From: Tianweitania sp. UT-5YL-CI-8
GTDB taxonomy: Bacteria; Pseudomonadota; Alphaproteobacteria; Rhizobiales; Rhizobiaceae
Direction: 5' to 3'
NCBI RefSeq assembly: GCF_030010215.1
Contig: NZ_JASCRR010000006.1
Location: forward strand, 186,001-250,000
Length of the DNA stretch: 64,000 nucleotides
Shown: piece after piece, positions 53,126-62,726 of the stretch
How positions within the stretch are numbered: position 1 is the first letter of the stretch
How the letters are laid out: every line of letters starts with the position of its first letter
The notes under the pieces: model-generated
Database searches by the model: none
The model's input: only the letters and a program-made list of their open reading frames with translations
What the model was told of the DNA's origin: nothing
Translations under genes and position numbers: made by a program

Positions 53126-53158
53126 AAACCGGCGGGACATCAAGTCCCCGCCGGTTTT
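53126..53158. terminator. Bidirectional terminator between eda and the DUF882 gene
   Basis: Arms aaaccggcgggac (53126-53138) and gtccccgccggttttt (53144-53158), one bulged C. It ends in TTTTT on the plus side and TTTCTTTTTG on the minus side, so it serves both convergent genes. Confidence 0.75.
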
Positions 53159-53179
53159 TGTATTCTATCCGTAGACCGT

Positions 53180-55102
53180 TCAGTTTGCTTTGAAGCGCGC
53201 CACCGAGAGGAACTTCACGGCGCTGCCGGAGAAGCGGTTGGCCTCGGCCTGCTGCTCGCTGGTCTGGAAGCCGGAGGTGTAGACTTCCTGCGGCGCGGTG
53301 CGAACGATGTTGTAGGCGAAGCGCGGTGCAGTGGTTGCATCCGTCACCGTCGTCACCGCCTGGTTGCTGCTCAGAGCCCAGCGTGCGCCTTTCGGCTCGG
53401 CTGCGACGACGACCGCCTTGCGGTCCGGCTTCGTATCCTGCGCGGCGGGACGTGCGGCCTTGCGTGTGGTCTTGGCACCGGCCGACGCGACGGGATCGAC
53501 GCTTTCGGCAGGGGCAGCGACAGTCGGTTTAGGCGCGGCTGTCGCAACGGCTTTGGCCGCGGTGGGTACGACGGCTTTCGGTGCGTTGACAGCCATTGGC
53601 GGTTGCTGGGCCACCAACGCAGCCACGGTCAGTTCTTCGCCACGCGGCGCTGCCTGAGGAGCAGGTGTCGGCGCCTGCTTTGCAGCCATCGCGGCCTGAA
53701 CCGCCATATCCTGCGGACGCGCTGCCGGGACAGGTGCTGCGACCGTCGGTGCTTTCGGAGCCTCGGCCGAAGCCAAGGCCATCAAGGTGTCCGGCTGCGC
53801 CGCAGCTTCGGCAACGGTAGCCGGGGCTGCCGGTGTATAGGCGGGACGCCAGGTGGGAAGCGGAACATTGGCTTCGGCGATGGTGGTTTCAGCCGTTGTC
53901 GGAGCCAGTTCCGGCGCTGGATCGCCGGAAGCTGCACCGAACGGAATGCTCTGCGGCGCGGCAGGTACGACGGCGGGCGTCGGCGCCTCCGCTATGACGG
54001 CGGCGAGCTGCTGCTGGGCCGGCGCGACATCCGCCTGCGGACGGGGCGCGAAGGCCGGGATCGGCACGCTGCGCATGGGAAGTGCCGCGATAATGGTCTC
54101 AGGCGTCTCGACCGGAGCCTGTTCGGCAATTTGCGGAAGCTCGGCACGTCGTGCGTATTCAGGCGCAATGACCTGGATGCCTGGCAGCGACGCTTTCGGG
54201 GCCGGAGCGGCAGCGGAAGCAACGGCGACAGGCGCACGCACTGGGGCCGCAGCCGGCTTGGTCGGCGCCTTGGGGCGGGGAGCCGCCACAGCGACCTGGG
54301 ATTCGCCGGTATCCTCGTCCTCGTCGGCACCGCCGCCGAATAGCGCGGCCAACAGGCCACCCGAGCGTTTCGGCGCGCTGGCCGAAGCGACGCTTAGCGA
54401 GCCGCTGGCCTTGCGGGATTTATAGGATGCAAGCGCCTGCTCATAGCCAGGCAATGGCTTGCCGTCGCTGGGCACGTGAAGCGTCTTGCCGTTCGGGAAA
54501 ATCGAAACCAGTTCCCTGCGGCTGATGCCCGGCCAATGGCGGACATTGCCGACATCCATGTGGATGAAGGGCGATCCTGAGCTCGGATAATATCCGACGC
54601 CGCCGCCCTGAAGTTTCAGCGCGTTGTCGCGCAGCGTCTTGAGCTTTACGCCGGGAATGTAGAAGTCCATCGCCTTGCCGAGCATGTGCTGGCTTTTCTC
54701 GGCCACGCCCTTGCTGCGGCTGCGCAGCATGGAATTGGTGGCAGGCGAGCGATAGGCGGAAACAACGTTGATGTAGCCGGATGCACCCGAAGCGCGATAA
54801 TTTTCCCACACCAGATCGAACAGACGCGGGTCCATCTTGGTCGGCTCGTTGCGACGCCAGTCACGCAGGAACTGATTGAGCTTCTTCAAGCCATCGGCGT
54901 CGTAACGACCGTTGCGCTTGAAGGTGATCTCCGCCTTCTCGCCGGTATGGATGAAGTGCACCTTCAGCGTACGCGTTTCCGCGGCTGCGCCAGTAGGAGA
55001 AGCTGCGATGAAACCACAGGCGAGCATGGCGCCCGTGAGCCACTTGGCCCAACGGCTTGGAGTTGCATGCGGCCTGCGCTTGTCGTCTTCGATTCTATTC
55101 AA
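53180..55102 (-). CDS. DUF882/peptidase-M15-like periplasmic protein with Ala/Pro-rich tail
   Basis: 640 residues. A signal peptide (hydrophobic core about 22-35, cut near 41) leads into a DUF882 domain (about 45-205), a zinc carboxypeptidase-like fold. Likely zinc ligands are His139 ('KSQHMLG'), Asp146 ('AMDFYIPG') and His181 ('IHMDVGNVRHW'); 'SAYRSP' near 115 is the family start. Then about 430 residues of Ala/Pro/Val-rich low-complexity sequence follow, ending in a short folded-looking segment. The family is linked to peptidoglycan trimming. A CtrA-like box lies about 90 bases before the start. Confidence 0.85.
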   Translation of the reverse strand: MNRIEDDKRRPHATPSRWAKWLTGAMLACGFIAASPTGAAAETRTLKVHFIHTGEKAEITFKRNGRYDADGLKKLNQFLRDWRRNEPTKMDPRLFDLVWENYRASGASGYINVVSAYRSPATNSMLRSRSKGVAEKSQHMLGKAMDFYIPGVKLKTLRDNALKLQGGGVGYYPSSGSPFIHMDVGNVRHWPGISRRELVSIFPNGKTLHVPSDGKPLPGYEQALASYKSRKASGSLSVASASAPKRSGGLLAALFGGGADEDEDTGESQVAVAAPRPKAPTKPAAAPVRAPVAVASAAAPAPKASLPGIQVIAPEYARRAELPQIAEQAPVETPETIIAALPMRSVPIPAFAPRPQADVAPAQQQLAAVIAEAPTPAVVPAAPQSIPFGAASGDPAPELAPTTAETTIAEANVPLPTWRPAYTPAAPATVAEAAAQPDTLMALASAEAPKAPTVAAPVPAARPQDMAVQAAMAAKQAPTPAPQAAPRGEELTVAALVAQQPPMAVNAPKAVVPTAAKAVATAAPKPTVAAPAESVDPVASAGAKTTRKAARPAAQDTKPDRKAVVVAAEPKGARWALSSNQAVTTVTDATTAPRFAYNIVRTAPQEVYTSGFQTSEQQAEANRFSGSAVKFLSVARFKAN

Positions 55103-55191
55103 ATCAAAAGGCCCTGTTTAGGCTGCCAGTTGTCCCCGGATTTGAAGCCCGGACAGCGTGTGGATTCGTGTCCGACTATCGATCCTAATGG

Positions 55192-55206
55192 TTAATCACT
55201 GCTTAT
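55192..55206. promoter_or_regulatory. CtrA-box-like site upstream of the DUF882 gene
   Basis: TTAA-TCACTGC-TTAT, seven of eight fixed bases of the CtrA consensus, about 90 bases before the DUF882 start codon. A separate perfect 7-base palindrome (taaacca-a-tggttta, 55271-55285) lies further upstream. The rest of 55103-55344 shows nothing I can name. Confidence 0.4.
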
Positions 55207-55344
55207 TGAAGAGCAAATGCGGTGAGAGCGTGGCAATACGCACACAAAAAAGATGCGCGCTCATTCATGGTAAACCAATGGTTTATTTGAGCAAATAGGC
55301 TCGGACATCCGCGACGCCGGAAGGCAAACTTTTTTCGCTTTGCC

Positions 55345-56823
55345 TTACATGCGGTCAACTTCAGGCTCGATGCCATATTCTTTGAGCTTGCGGTAGAGCG
55401 TCGAGCGACCGATGCCCAGGCGGCGGGCGACTTCGCTCATCTGCCCGTTGTAGTGCTCGATAGCCATTTTGATCATCTCAAGTTCGACATCGGCGAGCGA
55501 GCGCATATTGCCGCGTTCATCGAGCACCCTCACGGCGCCGCTCGGTATTTGCGGCGGGATTTTTGGATGGGAGGCGCCAACACTGGCGACCGGCCCGACT
55601 CCCACGACCCCGCGCCCGCCCTCATCCGCGACGCCGTGAACCTGGGCACGGATCTGGGGAAACTCGTCCTCTCCCAGCATGTCGCCATCGCTCAACACCG
55701 AAGCGCGGAACATGGCATTTTCGAGCTGGCGGATGTTGCCCGGCCAGTCATAGGCCTCGAGCAGGTGCATCGCCTCGTCGGAAATGTCAGGGACGCGGCC
55801 ATGCGGCGTGGATTCGGCAAAACGGACGAGGAAATGCCGCGCAAGCAGCGGAATGTCTTCACGGCGCTCGCGCAAGGGCGGCACGAAGATCGGAAACACG
55901 TTCAGCCGGTAGAACAAATCCTCCCTGAACTTTCCGTTCTTGACCAATTCCAGCAGATTGCGATGCGTCGCCGAAATCAGCCGGATGTCGACCTTGACGG
56001 CAGAGCGCCCGCCCACCGGATCGACCTCGCCCATCTGCACCGCCCGAAGCAGCTTGACCTGCACGTCCAGCGGGAGGTCGCCGATCTCATCGAGGAACAA
56101 GGTGCCGCCATGCGCCTCGACGAATTTGCCGATGTGCCGTTCGGTGGCTCCCGTGAACGAGCCTTTCTCGTGGCCGAACAGGATGCTTTCGACCAGAGTT
56201 TCCGGGATCGCGCCGCAATTGACCGTCACGAAGGGCTTCGAGCGGCGGTCGCCGGTGCCCTGGATGGCGCGGGCGACAAGTTCCTTGCCGACGCCCGATT
56301 CGCCCTCGATGATGATCGGAATGTTGGACGCCGAGGCCTTCCGCCCAAGCTGAATGACGCGCTCCATCGCCTCGCTGTTGGTCACAAGGTCGCGGAAGGT
56401 GGGCGTGGGCGCCCGTTTCGGCGCGGCGCGGCGAAGCTTGCCGCCCAGTTCCTCGACCTTCAAGGCCTTGATCAGGGCGGCATTCAGCCGTTCCGGAGAC
56501 GTCGGCTTCACCACGAAATCGAATGCGCCGTGCCGCATGGCCAGCACGGCGGTGTCGATACCGCCTTGCGCGGTCTGCACCACGACGGGGATGGACATCG
56601 CCCGTTCGCGCATGGCTTCGAGCACGCCGATGCCGCTGAGGCCAGGCATGACGAGATCGAGCACCAGGGCGGTGACCTCCTGGCCGCGCGGACCGTCCAG
56701 TACGGCCAAGGCGGCCTCTCCGCTATCGACCGCGACGGTACTGTGGCCGAACTTGCCCAACGCCGCTTCGATGAGGCGGCGTTGCACAGGATCGTCATCG
56801 ACTATGAGTATGGAACCTGTCAT
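55345..56823 (-). CDS. Sigma-54-dependent response regulator (NtrC family)
   Basis: 492 residues. Receiver domain with acidic triplet 'VDDDP' (residues 8-12), phospho-Asp in 'LVLDLVMPG' near 54 and Lys in 'VVKPTSP' near 103. Central AAA+ domain with Walker A 'GESGVGKE' near 168 and Walker B 'LFLDEIGD'. C-terminal Fis helix-turn-helix ('VARRLGIGRSTLYRKLKEYGI', two parts). The sigma-54-contact loop reads GSFTGA instead of the usual GAFTGA. It resembles the TacA/orphan group, not NtrC or NtrX by neighbours; no kinase gene is adjacent. Confidence 0.88.
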   Translation of the reverse strand: MTGSILIVDDDPVQRRLIEAALGKFGHSTVAVDSGEAALAVLDGPRGQEVTALVLDLVMPGLSGIGVLEAMRERAMSIPVVVQTAQGGIDTAVLAMRHGAFDFVVKPTSPERLNAALIKALKVEELGGKLRRAAPKRAPTPTFRDLVTNSEAMERVIQLGRKASASNIPIIIEGESGVGKELVARAIQGTGDRRSKPFVTVNCGAIPETLVESILFGHEKGSFTGATERHIGKFVEAHGGTLFLDEIGDLPLDVQVKLLRAVQMGEVDPVGGRSAVKVDIRLISATHRNLLELVKNGKFREDLFYRLNVFPIFVPPLRERREDIPLLARHFLVRFAESTPHGRVPDISDEAMHLLEAYDWPGNIRQLENAMFRASVLSDGDMLGEDEFPQIRAQVHGVADEGGRGVVGVGPVASVGASHPKIPPQIPSGAVRVLDERGNMRSLADVELEMIKMAIEHYNGQMSEVARRLGIGRSTLYRKLKEYGIEPEVDRM

Positions 56824-56963
56824 GAATGAATGATGCGCGTCCGATGGGTGAGACTTTAGTGGATCATCTTGGCACAGGGTTATAAACAAGCTTTCAAGAA
56901 ACCCGGTGAACGAAATACTAGAATTATGATTGCGTCGACGCGGCGCGGCAAAGAGGGACTTGC

Positions 56964-58796
56964 ATGCATCGGACTACCGGCAACCGAGCACCGGGCCTTG
57001 CGGCGACGGAGGGCGCGGCTCTGGGCAATTTGCCAGAGTGGAATCTCGCTGACCTCTATCCGACCATGGACGGGCCGGAACTCAAGCGCGACATGGAGAA
57101 GGCGGATAAGGACGCCACGGCCTTCGAGAGCCGCTGGAAAGGCACGCTGCTCGTCGAGGCCGGACGCGGCAAGGATGGACGCCTCGGCGAAGCGCTCAAA
57201 TCCTACGAGATGCTCGAAGAACTGATCGGCCGCATCGTATCCTATGCGGGGCTGGTCTATGCCGGAGACACCGCCGATCCGCAGCGCGCCAAGCTCTATG
57301 GCGACATCCAGGAGAAAATGACCGATGCCAGCGCGCATCTGTTGTTCTTCGCGCTCGAGCTCAACCAGATTGATGACACGCTGATTGCGGCGGCCCTCGA
57401 TAACGATCCCCTGTTCGACCATTATCGTCCCTGGGTGATGGATCTGCGCAAGGAAAAGCCGTTCCAGCTGGAAGACCGGGTCGAGCAGCTGTTCCACGAA
57501 AAGTCGATCACCGGCCGCGGCGCCTGGAACCGGCTGTTCGACGAACAGATGACCGCGTTACGCTTCGACATCCAGGGCGAGGAACTGACGCTTGAGCCGG
57601 CGCTGAACCGGCTTCAGTCCGCCGATCCCGAAATGCGCCGTCTCGCCGCCGAAGCCCTGGCCAGGACCTTCGGCAAAAACCTGCGCACCTTCACGCTGAT
57701 CACCAACACGCTGGCCAAGGACAAGGAAATCTCCGACCGCTGGCGCGGCTTCGACGACATCGCCGATTCCCGCCACCTCGCCAACCGTGTCGAACGCGAA
57801 GTCGTCGACGCCCTATCTTCGGCCGTGCGCGAGGCGTATCCGCGCCTGTCTCACCGCTATTACGCCATGAAGGCGAAGTGGCTGGGCATGGAGACGATGA
57901 ACCACTGGGACCGCAACGCGCCGCTACCGGAGACGCCACAGGCGATCATCGGCTGGGAAGAGGCCAAGAACACGGTGCTCGACGCGTATAACGAATTCTC
58001 GCCCGACATGGCCAGGATCGCCCGCACCTTCTTCGACCGCTCGTGGATCGACGCTCCGGTGCGCCCGGGCAAGGCGCCGGGCGCTTTCGCCCACCCGACC
58101 GTTCCGTCGGCGCACCCTTACGTTCTGCTGAATTATATGGGCAAGCCGCGCGACGTGATGACGCTCGCCCATGAACTCGGCCACGGCGTCCATCAGGTCC
58201 TGGCCGGGAGCCAGGGCGCGCTCATGGCGTCGACGCCGCTGACCTTGGCGGAGACCGCTTCGGTATTCGGCGAGATGCTGACGTTCCGCTCGCTGCTCGA
58301 CCGCACCACCGACAAGCGCGAGCGCAAGGCGATGCTGGCCCAGAAGGTCGAGGACATGATCAACACGGTCGTGCGCCAGATCGCTTTCTACGAATTCGAG
58401 CGCCGGGTCCACACCGAACGCCGCGCCGGCGAATTGACCTCCGATCGGCTCGGCGCCTTGTGGCTCGAAGTTCAGGGCGAAAGCCTCGGGCCCGCGATCA
58501 CGATGCGCGAAGGCTACGAGACCTTCTGGACCTACATCCCGCACTTCATCCACTCACCTTTCTACGTCTATGCCTATGCCTTCGGCGACTGCCTGGTGAA
58601 TTCGCTCTACGCGGTCTATCAGAACGCCGAGCGCGGCTTCCAAGACAAGTATTTCGACCTGCTGCGCGCCGGCGGCACCAAGCACCACTCCGAACTGCTC
58701 AAGCCGTTCGGGCTCGATGCGTCCGATCCCGCCTTCTGGCAGAAGGGCCTGTCGGTCATCGGTTCGCTGATCGATGAGCTGGAAACGCTCGACTAG
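56964..58796 (+). CDS. pepF: Oligoendopeptidase F, M3 family
   Basis: 610 residues with the zinc motif 'HELGH' at residues 403-407 and the downstream acid in 'LAETASVFGE' near 427. The N-terminal helical half ('DLYPTMDGPEL') is typical of PepF. Cleaves 7-17-residue peptides in the cytoplasm and so recycles peptide fragments. Length and all blocks match. The start ATG 56964 lies in a gap of 140 bases from the regulator; earlier in-frame codons do not extend the homology. Confidence 0.93.
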   Translation: MHRTTGNRAPGLAATEGAALGNLPEWNLADLYPTMDGPELKRDMEKADKDATAFESRWKGTLLVEAGRGKDGRLGEALKSYEMLEELIGRIVSYAGLVYAGDTADPQRAKLYGDIQEKMTDASAHLLFFALELNQIDDTLIAAALDNDPLFDHYRPWVMDLRKEKPFQLEDRVEQLFHEKSITGRGAWNRLFDEQMTALRFDIQGEELTLEPALNRLQSADPEMRRLAAEALARTFGKNLRTFTLITNTLAKDKEISDRWRGFDDIADSRHLANRVEREVVDALSSAVREAYPRLSHRYYAMKAKWLGMETMNHWDRNAPLPETPQAIIGWEEAKNTVLDAYNEFSPDMARIARTFFDRSWIDAPVRPGKAPGAFAHPTVPSAHPYVLLNYMGKPRDVMTLAHELGHGVHQVLAGSQGALMASTPLTLAETASVFGEMLTFRSLLDRTTDKRERKAMLAQKVEDMINTVVRQIAFYEFERRVHTERRAGELTSDRLGALWLEVQGESLGPAITMREGYETFWTYIPHFIHSPFYVYAYAFGDCLVNSLYAVYQNAERGFQDKYFDLLRAGGTKHHSELLKPFGLDASDPAFWQKGLSVIGSLIDELETLD

Positions 58797-58811
58797 CCAG
58801 GAGCGATTAAG

Positions 58812-59954
58812 ATGATCGCGCCTTTCGTGCTGTTTCGCGACGATGTGGCGGGACATGATCTTCTGTTCGAAAGCCCCGCCGAGATTATAGTGGCGGAGAC
58901 TGCAGATGCCTTCTTCCCGGCCATGGAAGCGTTGGAAAAGGCACGCCGAGGCGGCAAATGGCTGGCGGGCTATTTTTCTTACGAGGCCGGCTATCTGCTG
59001 GAGCCGAAGCTGTGGCCGATCCTGCCGGAGGGCCGACGCACGCCGCTGGTCTGCATGGGTGTTTTCGACCGGCCTTCCGAACGAAACCTGCCCGCCCCTT
59101 CGCCTGCCACCAACGGGCCGATCTTCGAGGCACGCGCGGCATGGTCGGAAAGCGATTATGCCGAGCGATTCACGCGCCTGCACCAGCATCTGCGCCAAGG
59201 CGACTGCTACCAGGGTAACCTCACCTTTCCGATCCATGCGCAATGGTCGGGCACGCCGCTGAGCGCGTTCGAAGCGCTGGTCGAGCGTCAGCCGGTGAAG
59301 TACGGCGCGCTTGTATCGCTTACCGGCCCCACTGTACTGTCACGCTCTCCCGAGCTGTTTTTCGACATCGACGCGGAAGGGTGGATCGAAACCCATCCGA
59401 TGAAGGGGACGGCGCCGCGTGGCCGCACCAAGGCCGAAGACGAGCGGCAGAAACGCTTCTTGCGCAACGACGAGAAGAACCAGGCCGAGAACCGGATGAT
59501 CGTCGATCTCCTGCGCAACGACATCTCGCTGATCAGCGAGGTCGGCAGCCTGGACGTGCCCGAACTGTTCCGCATCGAGACCTATCCGACCCTGCACACC
59601 ATGGTCAGCCGCGTGCGTGCAAAACTCCTGCCGGACCTGACGATCGAGCGCATCTTCGCGGCCCTGTTCCCCTGCGGTTCGATCACCGGCGCGCCGAAAA
59701 TCCGCGCCATGGAAATCCTGCGCCAGTTGGAAGCCGCTCCTCGCGACGCCTATTGCGGCGCCATCGGCTGGATTTCGCCGGCCGGCCCGATGCGCTTTTC
59801 CGTCGCCATCCGCACCATCACGCTGCACGAGAACGGCGAGGCCGTCTACAATGTCGGCGGTGGGGTGGTGTTCGATTCCACCGCCGAGGAGGAATATGCC
59901 GAATGCCTTCTGAAAGCGCGGTTCGCGACGGGAACGGTTCCAGCTTCGGACTGA
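58812..59954 (+). CDS. pabB: Aminodeoxychorismate synthase component I
   Basis: 380 residues, the chorismate-utilising fold: 'ISYEAGYLLEPKL'-like 'FSYEAGYLLE' near 57, 'CYQGNLTFPI' near 137, 'LSRSPELFFDI' near 178, 'HPMKGTAPRGRT' near 195, 'CGSITGAPKIRAME' near 287, and 'VYNVGGGVVFDSTAEEEYAE' near 350 (two parts). Makes aminodeoxychorismate for folate together with a glutaminase subunit (PabA), not seen here. It lacks a long N-terminal extension and is a short PabB variant. pabC overlaps its end. Confidence 0.93.
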   Translation: MIAPFVLFRDDVAGHDLLFESPAEIIVAETADAFFPAMEALEKARRGGKWLAGYFSYEAGYLLEPKLWPILPEGRRTPLVCMGVFDRPSERNLPAPSPATNGPIFEARAAWSESDYAERFTRLHQHLRQGDCYQGNLTFPIHAQWSGTPLSAFEALVERQPVKYGALVSLTGPTVLSRSPELFFDIDAEGWIETHPMKGTAPRGRTKAEDERQKRFLRNDEKNQAENRMIVDLLRNDISLISEVGSLDVPELFRIETYPTLHTMVSRVRAKLLPDLTIERIFAALFPCGSITGAPKIRAMEILRQLEAAPRDAYCGAIGWISPAGPMRFSVAIRTITLHENGEAVYNVGGGVVFDSTAEEEYAECLLKARFATGTVPASD

Positions 59955-60559
59955 TCGAAACGTTTCGGTGGGAACCCGGGAGCGGCTTCGTCAGGCTGGA
60001 ACGACACCTGGCCCGGCTGGCCGCGTCCTCCGAAGCCCTTAGCTTTGCCTATCCTGAAGCCGAGATCAGAGACCGCTTGGCCGGCGTCAAGGCGAACGGT
60101 CCGCTGCGAGTCCGGCTCGAACTCTCAGCAACAGGCACCGTCGATCTGGTGGCACAACCGTTTGTGCCGCTGTCTCCGGATACCGTCTGGAACGTCCGCA
60201 TCGCCGGGACGCAACTCGATTCCACGAACGCGCTGCTTCGCCATAAAACCACGCGCCGCCAACTCTATGATGCAGCCCGCGCCGAATTTTCCCGCGAAGA
60301 CGCCGATGAGGTCATTCTCCTCAACGAGCTTGGAGAGGTCTGCGAGGGCACGATCACCACCATCTTCGCCGAGCGCGAGGACGGCATCCTGGTCACGCCG
60401 CCGCTTGAATGCGGTCTGCTAGCCGGGGTTTTACGGGAAGAATTGCTGGCGAACGGGAAGGCTGTAGAGGAGATCATTCATCACACCGACCTCGAACGGT
60501 GCCCCAATATTTTCTGCGGCAATTCGCTTCGCGGGCTGATTCCAGTATCCTTGCGATAA
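59903..60559 (+). CDS. pabC: Aminodeoxychorismate lyase (class IV aminotransferase)
   Basis: 218 residues of the PLP class IV fold: 'LIETFRW' near 17, 'RLERHLARLAASSEALSF' near 31, the PLP Lys in 'RHKTTRRQLYD' near 113, 'DEVILLNELGEVCEGTITTIF' near 137 (two parts) and 'CGLLAGVLREELL' near 172. Produces 4-aminobenzoate for folate from aminodeoxychorismate. Its start lies 52 bases inside pabB and follows gaggagga, so the pair is coupled. Confidence 0.9.
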   Translation: MPSESAVRDGNGSSFGLIETFRWEPGSGFVRLERHLARLAASSEALSFAYPEAEIRDRLAGVKANGPLRVRLELSATGTVDLVAQPFVPLSPDTVWNVRIAGTQLDSTNALLRHKTTRRQLYDAARAEFSREDADEVILLNELGEVCEGTITTIFAEREDGILVTPPLECGLLAGVLREELLANGKAVEEIIHHTDLERCPNIFCGNSLRGLIPVSLR

Positions 60560-60724
60560 CTGGCGCAAAACAAACCCGAAACCGTCATGCAACTGTGGTA
60601 GCAGCGGTTCGTTGCAGGTAACCATCCCAGACGAAAGCTGCGGTTTGGGGTTTATTGTGACACAGTTCTGTGGTTAGCCAAACAATAGGAAAAGCACAGC
60701 AACAGAAAAGGAGTGCCCCCGTAA

Positions 60725-62170
60725 ATGGCGAAAGCAAAATGGCCGGTCTACGGTGAGATAACAGGACCAATCGTGATGATCGGCTTCGGCTCGATCGGTC
60801 GCGGAACCCTCCCCCTCATTGAACGCCATTTCAAGTTCGACACATCGCGGATGACGGTCATCGACCCCCGCGATACGGACCGGAAAATTCTGGATGAGCG
60901 CGGTATCGCCTTTATCCAGGACTCGGTCACGAAGGAGAACTACAAGGATTTGCTGACGCCATTGCTGACGAAAGGCGGGGGACAGGGCTTCTGCGTCAAC
61001 CTGTCGGTCGATACCGGATCGGTCGACCTGATGCATCTCTGCCGTAAGCTCGGCGTGCTTTACATCGACACGGTGATCGAACCCTGGCTCGGTTTCTACT
61101 TCGACGACGATAAGGACAATGCCGAGCGCACCAACTATGCGCTGCGCGAGACGCTGCTGGCGGAGCGCCGCAAGCATCCCGGCGGGACGACCGCCGTCTC
61201 CACCTGCGGCGCCAACCCCGGAATGGTCTCCTGGTTCGTCAAGCAGGCGCTTCTCAATCTCGCCCGCGATCTGGAACTCGACTTCGAGGAGCCGGCGCAG
61301 TCCGACCGCGAAGGCTGGGCCAAGCTGATGAAGAAGGCCGGCGTCAAGGGCGTCCACATCGCCGAACGCGACACACAGCGGGCCAAGGAGCCTAAGCCGC
61401 TCAACGTTTTCTGGAATACATGGTCGGTCGAGGGATTCATTTCGGAAGGCTTGCAGCCCGCCGAACTTGGCTGGGGAACGCACGAGAAGTGGATGCCGAA
61501 GAACGCCCGGAAGCAAAAGGAAGGCTGCAAGGCGGCGATCTTCCTGGAGCAGCCCGGCGCCAACACGCGTGTGCGCACATGGTGCCCGACGCCAGGACCG
61601 CAATACGGCCTTCTGGTAACCCACAACGAGGCAATTTCGATCTCGGACTATTACACGGTCCGGTCGAAGGGAGGGAAGGTCAAGTACCGACCGACCTGTC
61701 ACTACGCCTATCATCCGTGCAACGACGCCATCCTGTCGATGAACGAGATGTTTGGCGCAGCCGGCAAGCCGCAGCCGCTGCTTCACGTTCTCGACGAAAA
61801 CGAGCTGGTGGATGGGCGCGACGAGCTTGGCGTCCTGCTCTACGGTCACGACAAGAATGCCTACTGGTACGGCTCGCAGCTGACGCTCGAAGAAGCCCGC
61901 AAGCTGGCGCCTTACCAGAACGCGACCGGCATGCAGGTGACGTCGGCGGTGCTGGCCGGCATGGTCTGGGCCTTGGAAAATCCGGAAGCCGGTATTGTCG
62001 AGGCTGACGAGATGGATTATCGCCGCTGCCTGGAAGTGCAGTCGCGCTATCTCGGGACGATGGCCGGCTATTACACCGATTGGACACCGCTCGAAGGCCG
62101 GCCGGGCCTGTTCGAGGAAGACCTCGACCAAGACGATCCGTGGCAGTTCCGCAATATTCTGGTGCGGTGA
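60725..62170 (+). CDS. hss: Homospermidine synthase
   Basis: 481 residues, close to the usual 477. NAD-binding start 'IGFGSIGRGTLPLIERHF' near residue 19, then 'DTVIEPWLGFY' near 114, 'TCGANPGMVSWFVKQALL' (two parts, near 155-175), 'EQPGANTRVRTWCP' near 270 and 'LYGHDKNAYWYGSQLT' near 370. Makes homospermidine from two putrescines, the main long polyamine in rhizobia. Its putrescine source would be the decarboxylase at 40.3 kb. It stands alone with an 'aaggag' ribosome-binding site. Confidence 0.95.
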   Translation: MAKAKWPVYGEITGPIVMIGFGSIGRGTLPLIERHFKFDTSRMTVIDPRDTDRKILDERGIAFIQDSVTKENYKDLLTPLLTKGGGQGFCVNLSVDTGSVDLMHLCRKLGVLYIDTVIEPWLGFYFDDDKDNAERTNYALRETLLAERRKHPGGTTAVSTCGANPGMVSWFVKQALLNLARDLELDFEEPAQSDREGWAKLMKKAGVKGVHIAERDTQRAKEPKPLNVFWNTWSVEGFISEGLQPAELGWGTHEKWMPKNARKQKEGCKAAIFLEQPGANTRVRTWCPTPGPQYGLLVTHNEAISISDYYTVRSKGGKVKYRPTCHYAYHPCNDAILSMNEMFGAAGKPQPLLHVLDENELVDGRDELGVLLYGHDKNAYWYGSQLTLEEARKLAPYQNATGMQVTSAVLAGMVWALENPEAGIVEADEMDYRRCLEVQSRYLGTMAGYYTDWTPLEGRPGLFEEDLDQDDPWQFRNILVR

Positions 62171-62264
62171 TCTGCCCTGTTTTGGGACACAAATCCGACG
62201 CACCGCCTTGCTTTCATCGCCAAATCAAGCGATTGAAAGCAGGCGGATGTGGAGAGGACGGCAT

Positions 62265-62651
62265 ATGAAAATTAATCGCACCATCATTCGGGCGGGGTCC
62301 ATGACCTTGCTCGCGGCGGCTCTTGCCGCATGCACCACCGCCGGCTCGCCTCCCTCCGGAGGTCCTGGCGGCCGTCCTGCGCCAAGTGGCGTGGAAGGCA
62401 CCTGGATCGACGCGAAGGGCACCGGTCTTTCGACCTTCTCGGCAGGCTCGTTCAAGACGGTGGCCACCGACACCGGCCAGACCCTGTCCGACGGCAGCTA
62501 CACCATGACGGGCGCCAACGCGGTCCAGATCACCGGAACCTCGCTGATCCGTCAGGCGCCCATCGGCTTCAACTGCCTGATGGTTTCGCTCAATCAGCTC
62601 AACTGCACTTCGTCGGCCAACCAGCAGTTTACGCTGACCCGGCGCGTCTAA
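62265..62651 (+). CDS. Omp10-like outer-membrane lipoprotein
   Basis: 128 residues. A signal peptide with lipobox 'LAAC' (lipidated Cys23) is followed by a low-complexity Gly/Pro/Ser stretch. A compact beta domain ('VEGTWIDAKGTGLSTF', 'LNCTSSANQQFTLTRRV') resembles the Brucella lipoprotein Omp10 near its end. ggagagga ribosome-binding site 5 bases before the ATG. Outer-membrane location is inferred. It lies between hss and the PaaK-like gene on the same strand. Confidence 0.8.
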   Translation: MKINRTIIRAGSMTLLAAALAACTTAGSPPSGGPGGRPAPSGVEGTWIDAKGTGLSTFSAGSFKTVATDTGQTLSDGSYTMTGANAVQITGTSLIRQAPIGFNCLMVSLNQLNCTSSANQQFTLTRRV

Positions 62652-62726
62652 CCGCATTGTTGCCTGCGCGCTTGCGCGGGCGGCGGGCTGTTGCGATAAC
62701 CTTCCTCAAAGATGGGGAGGTTGTCG

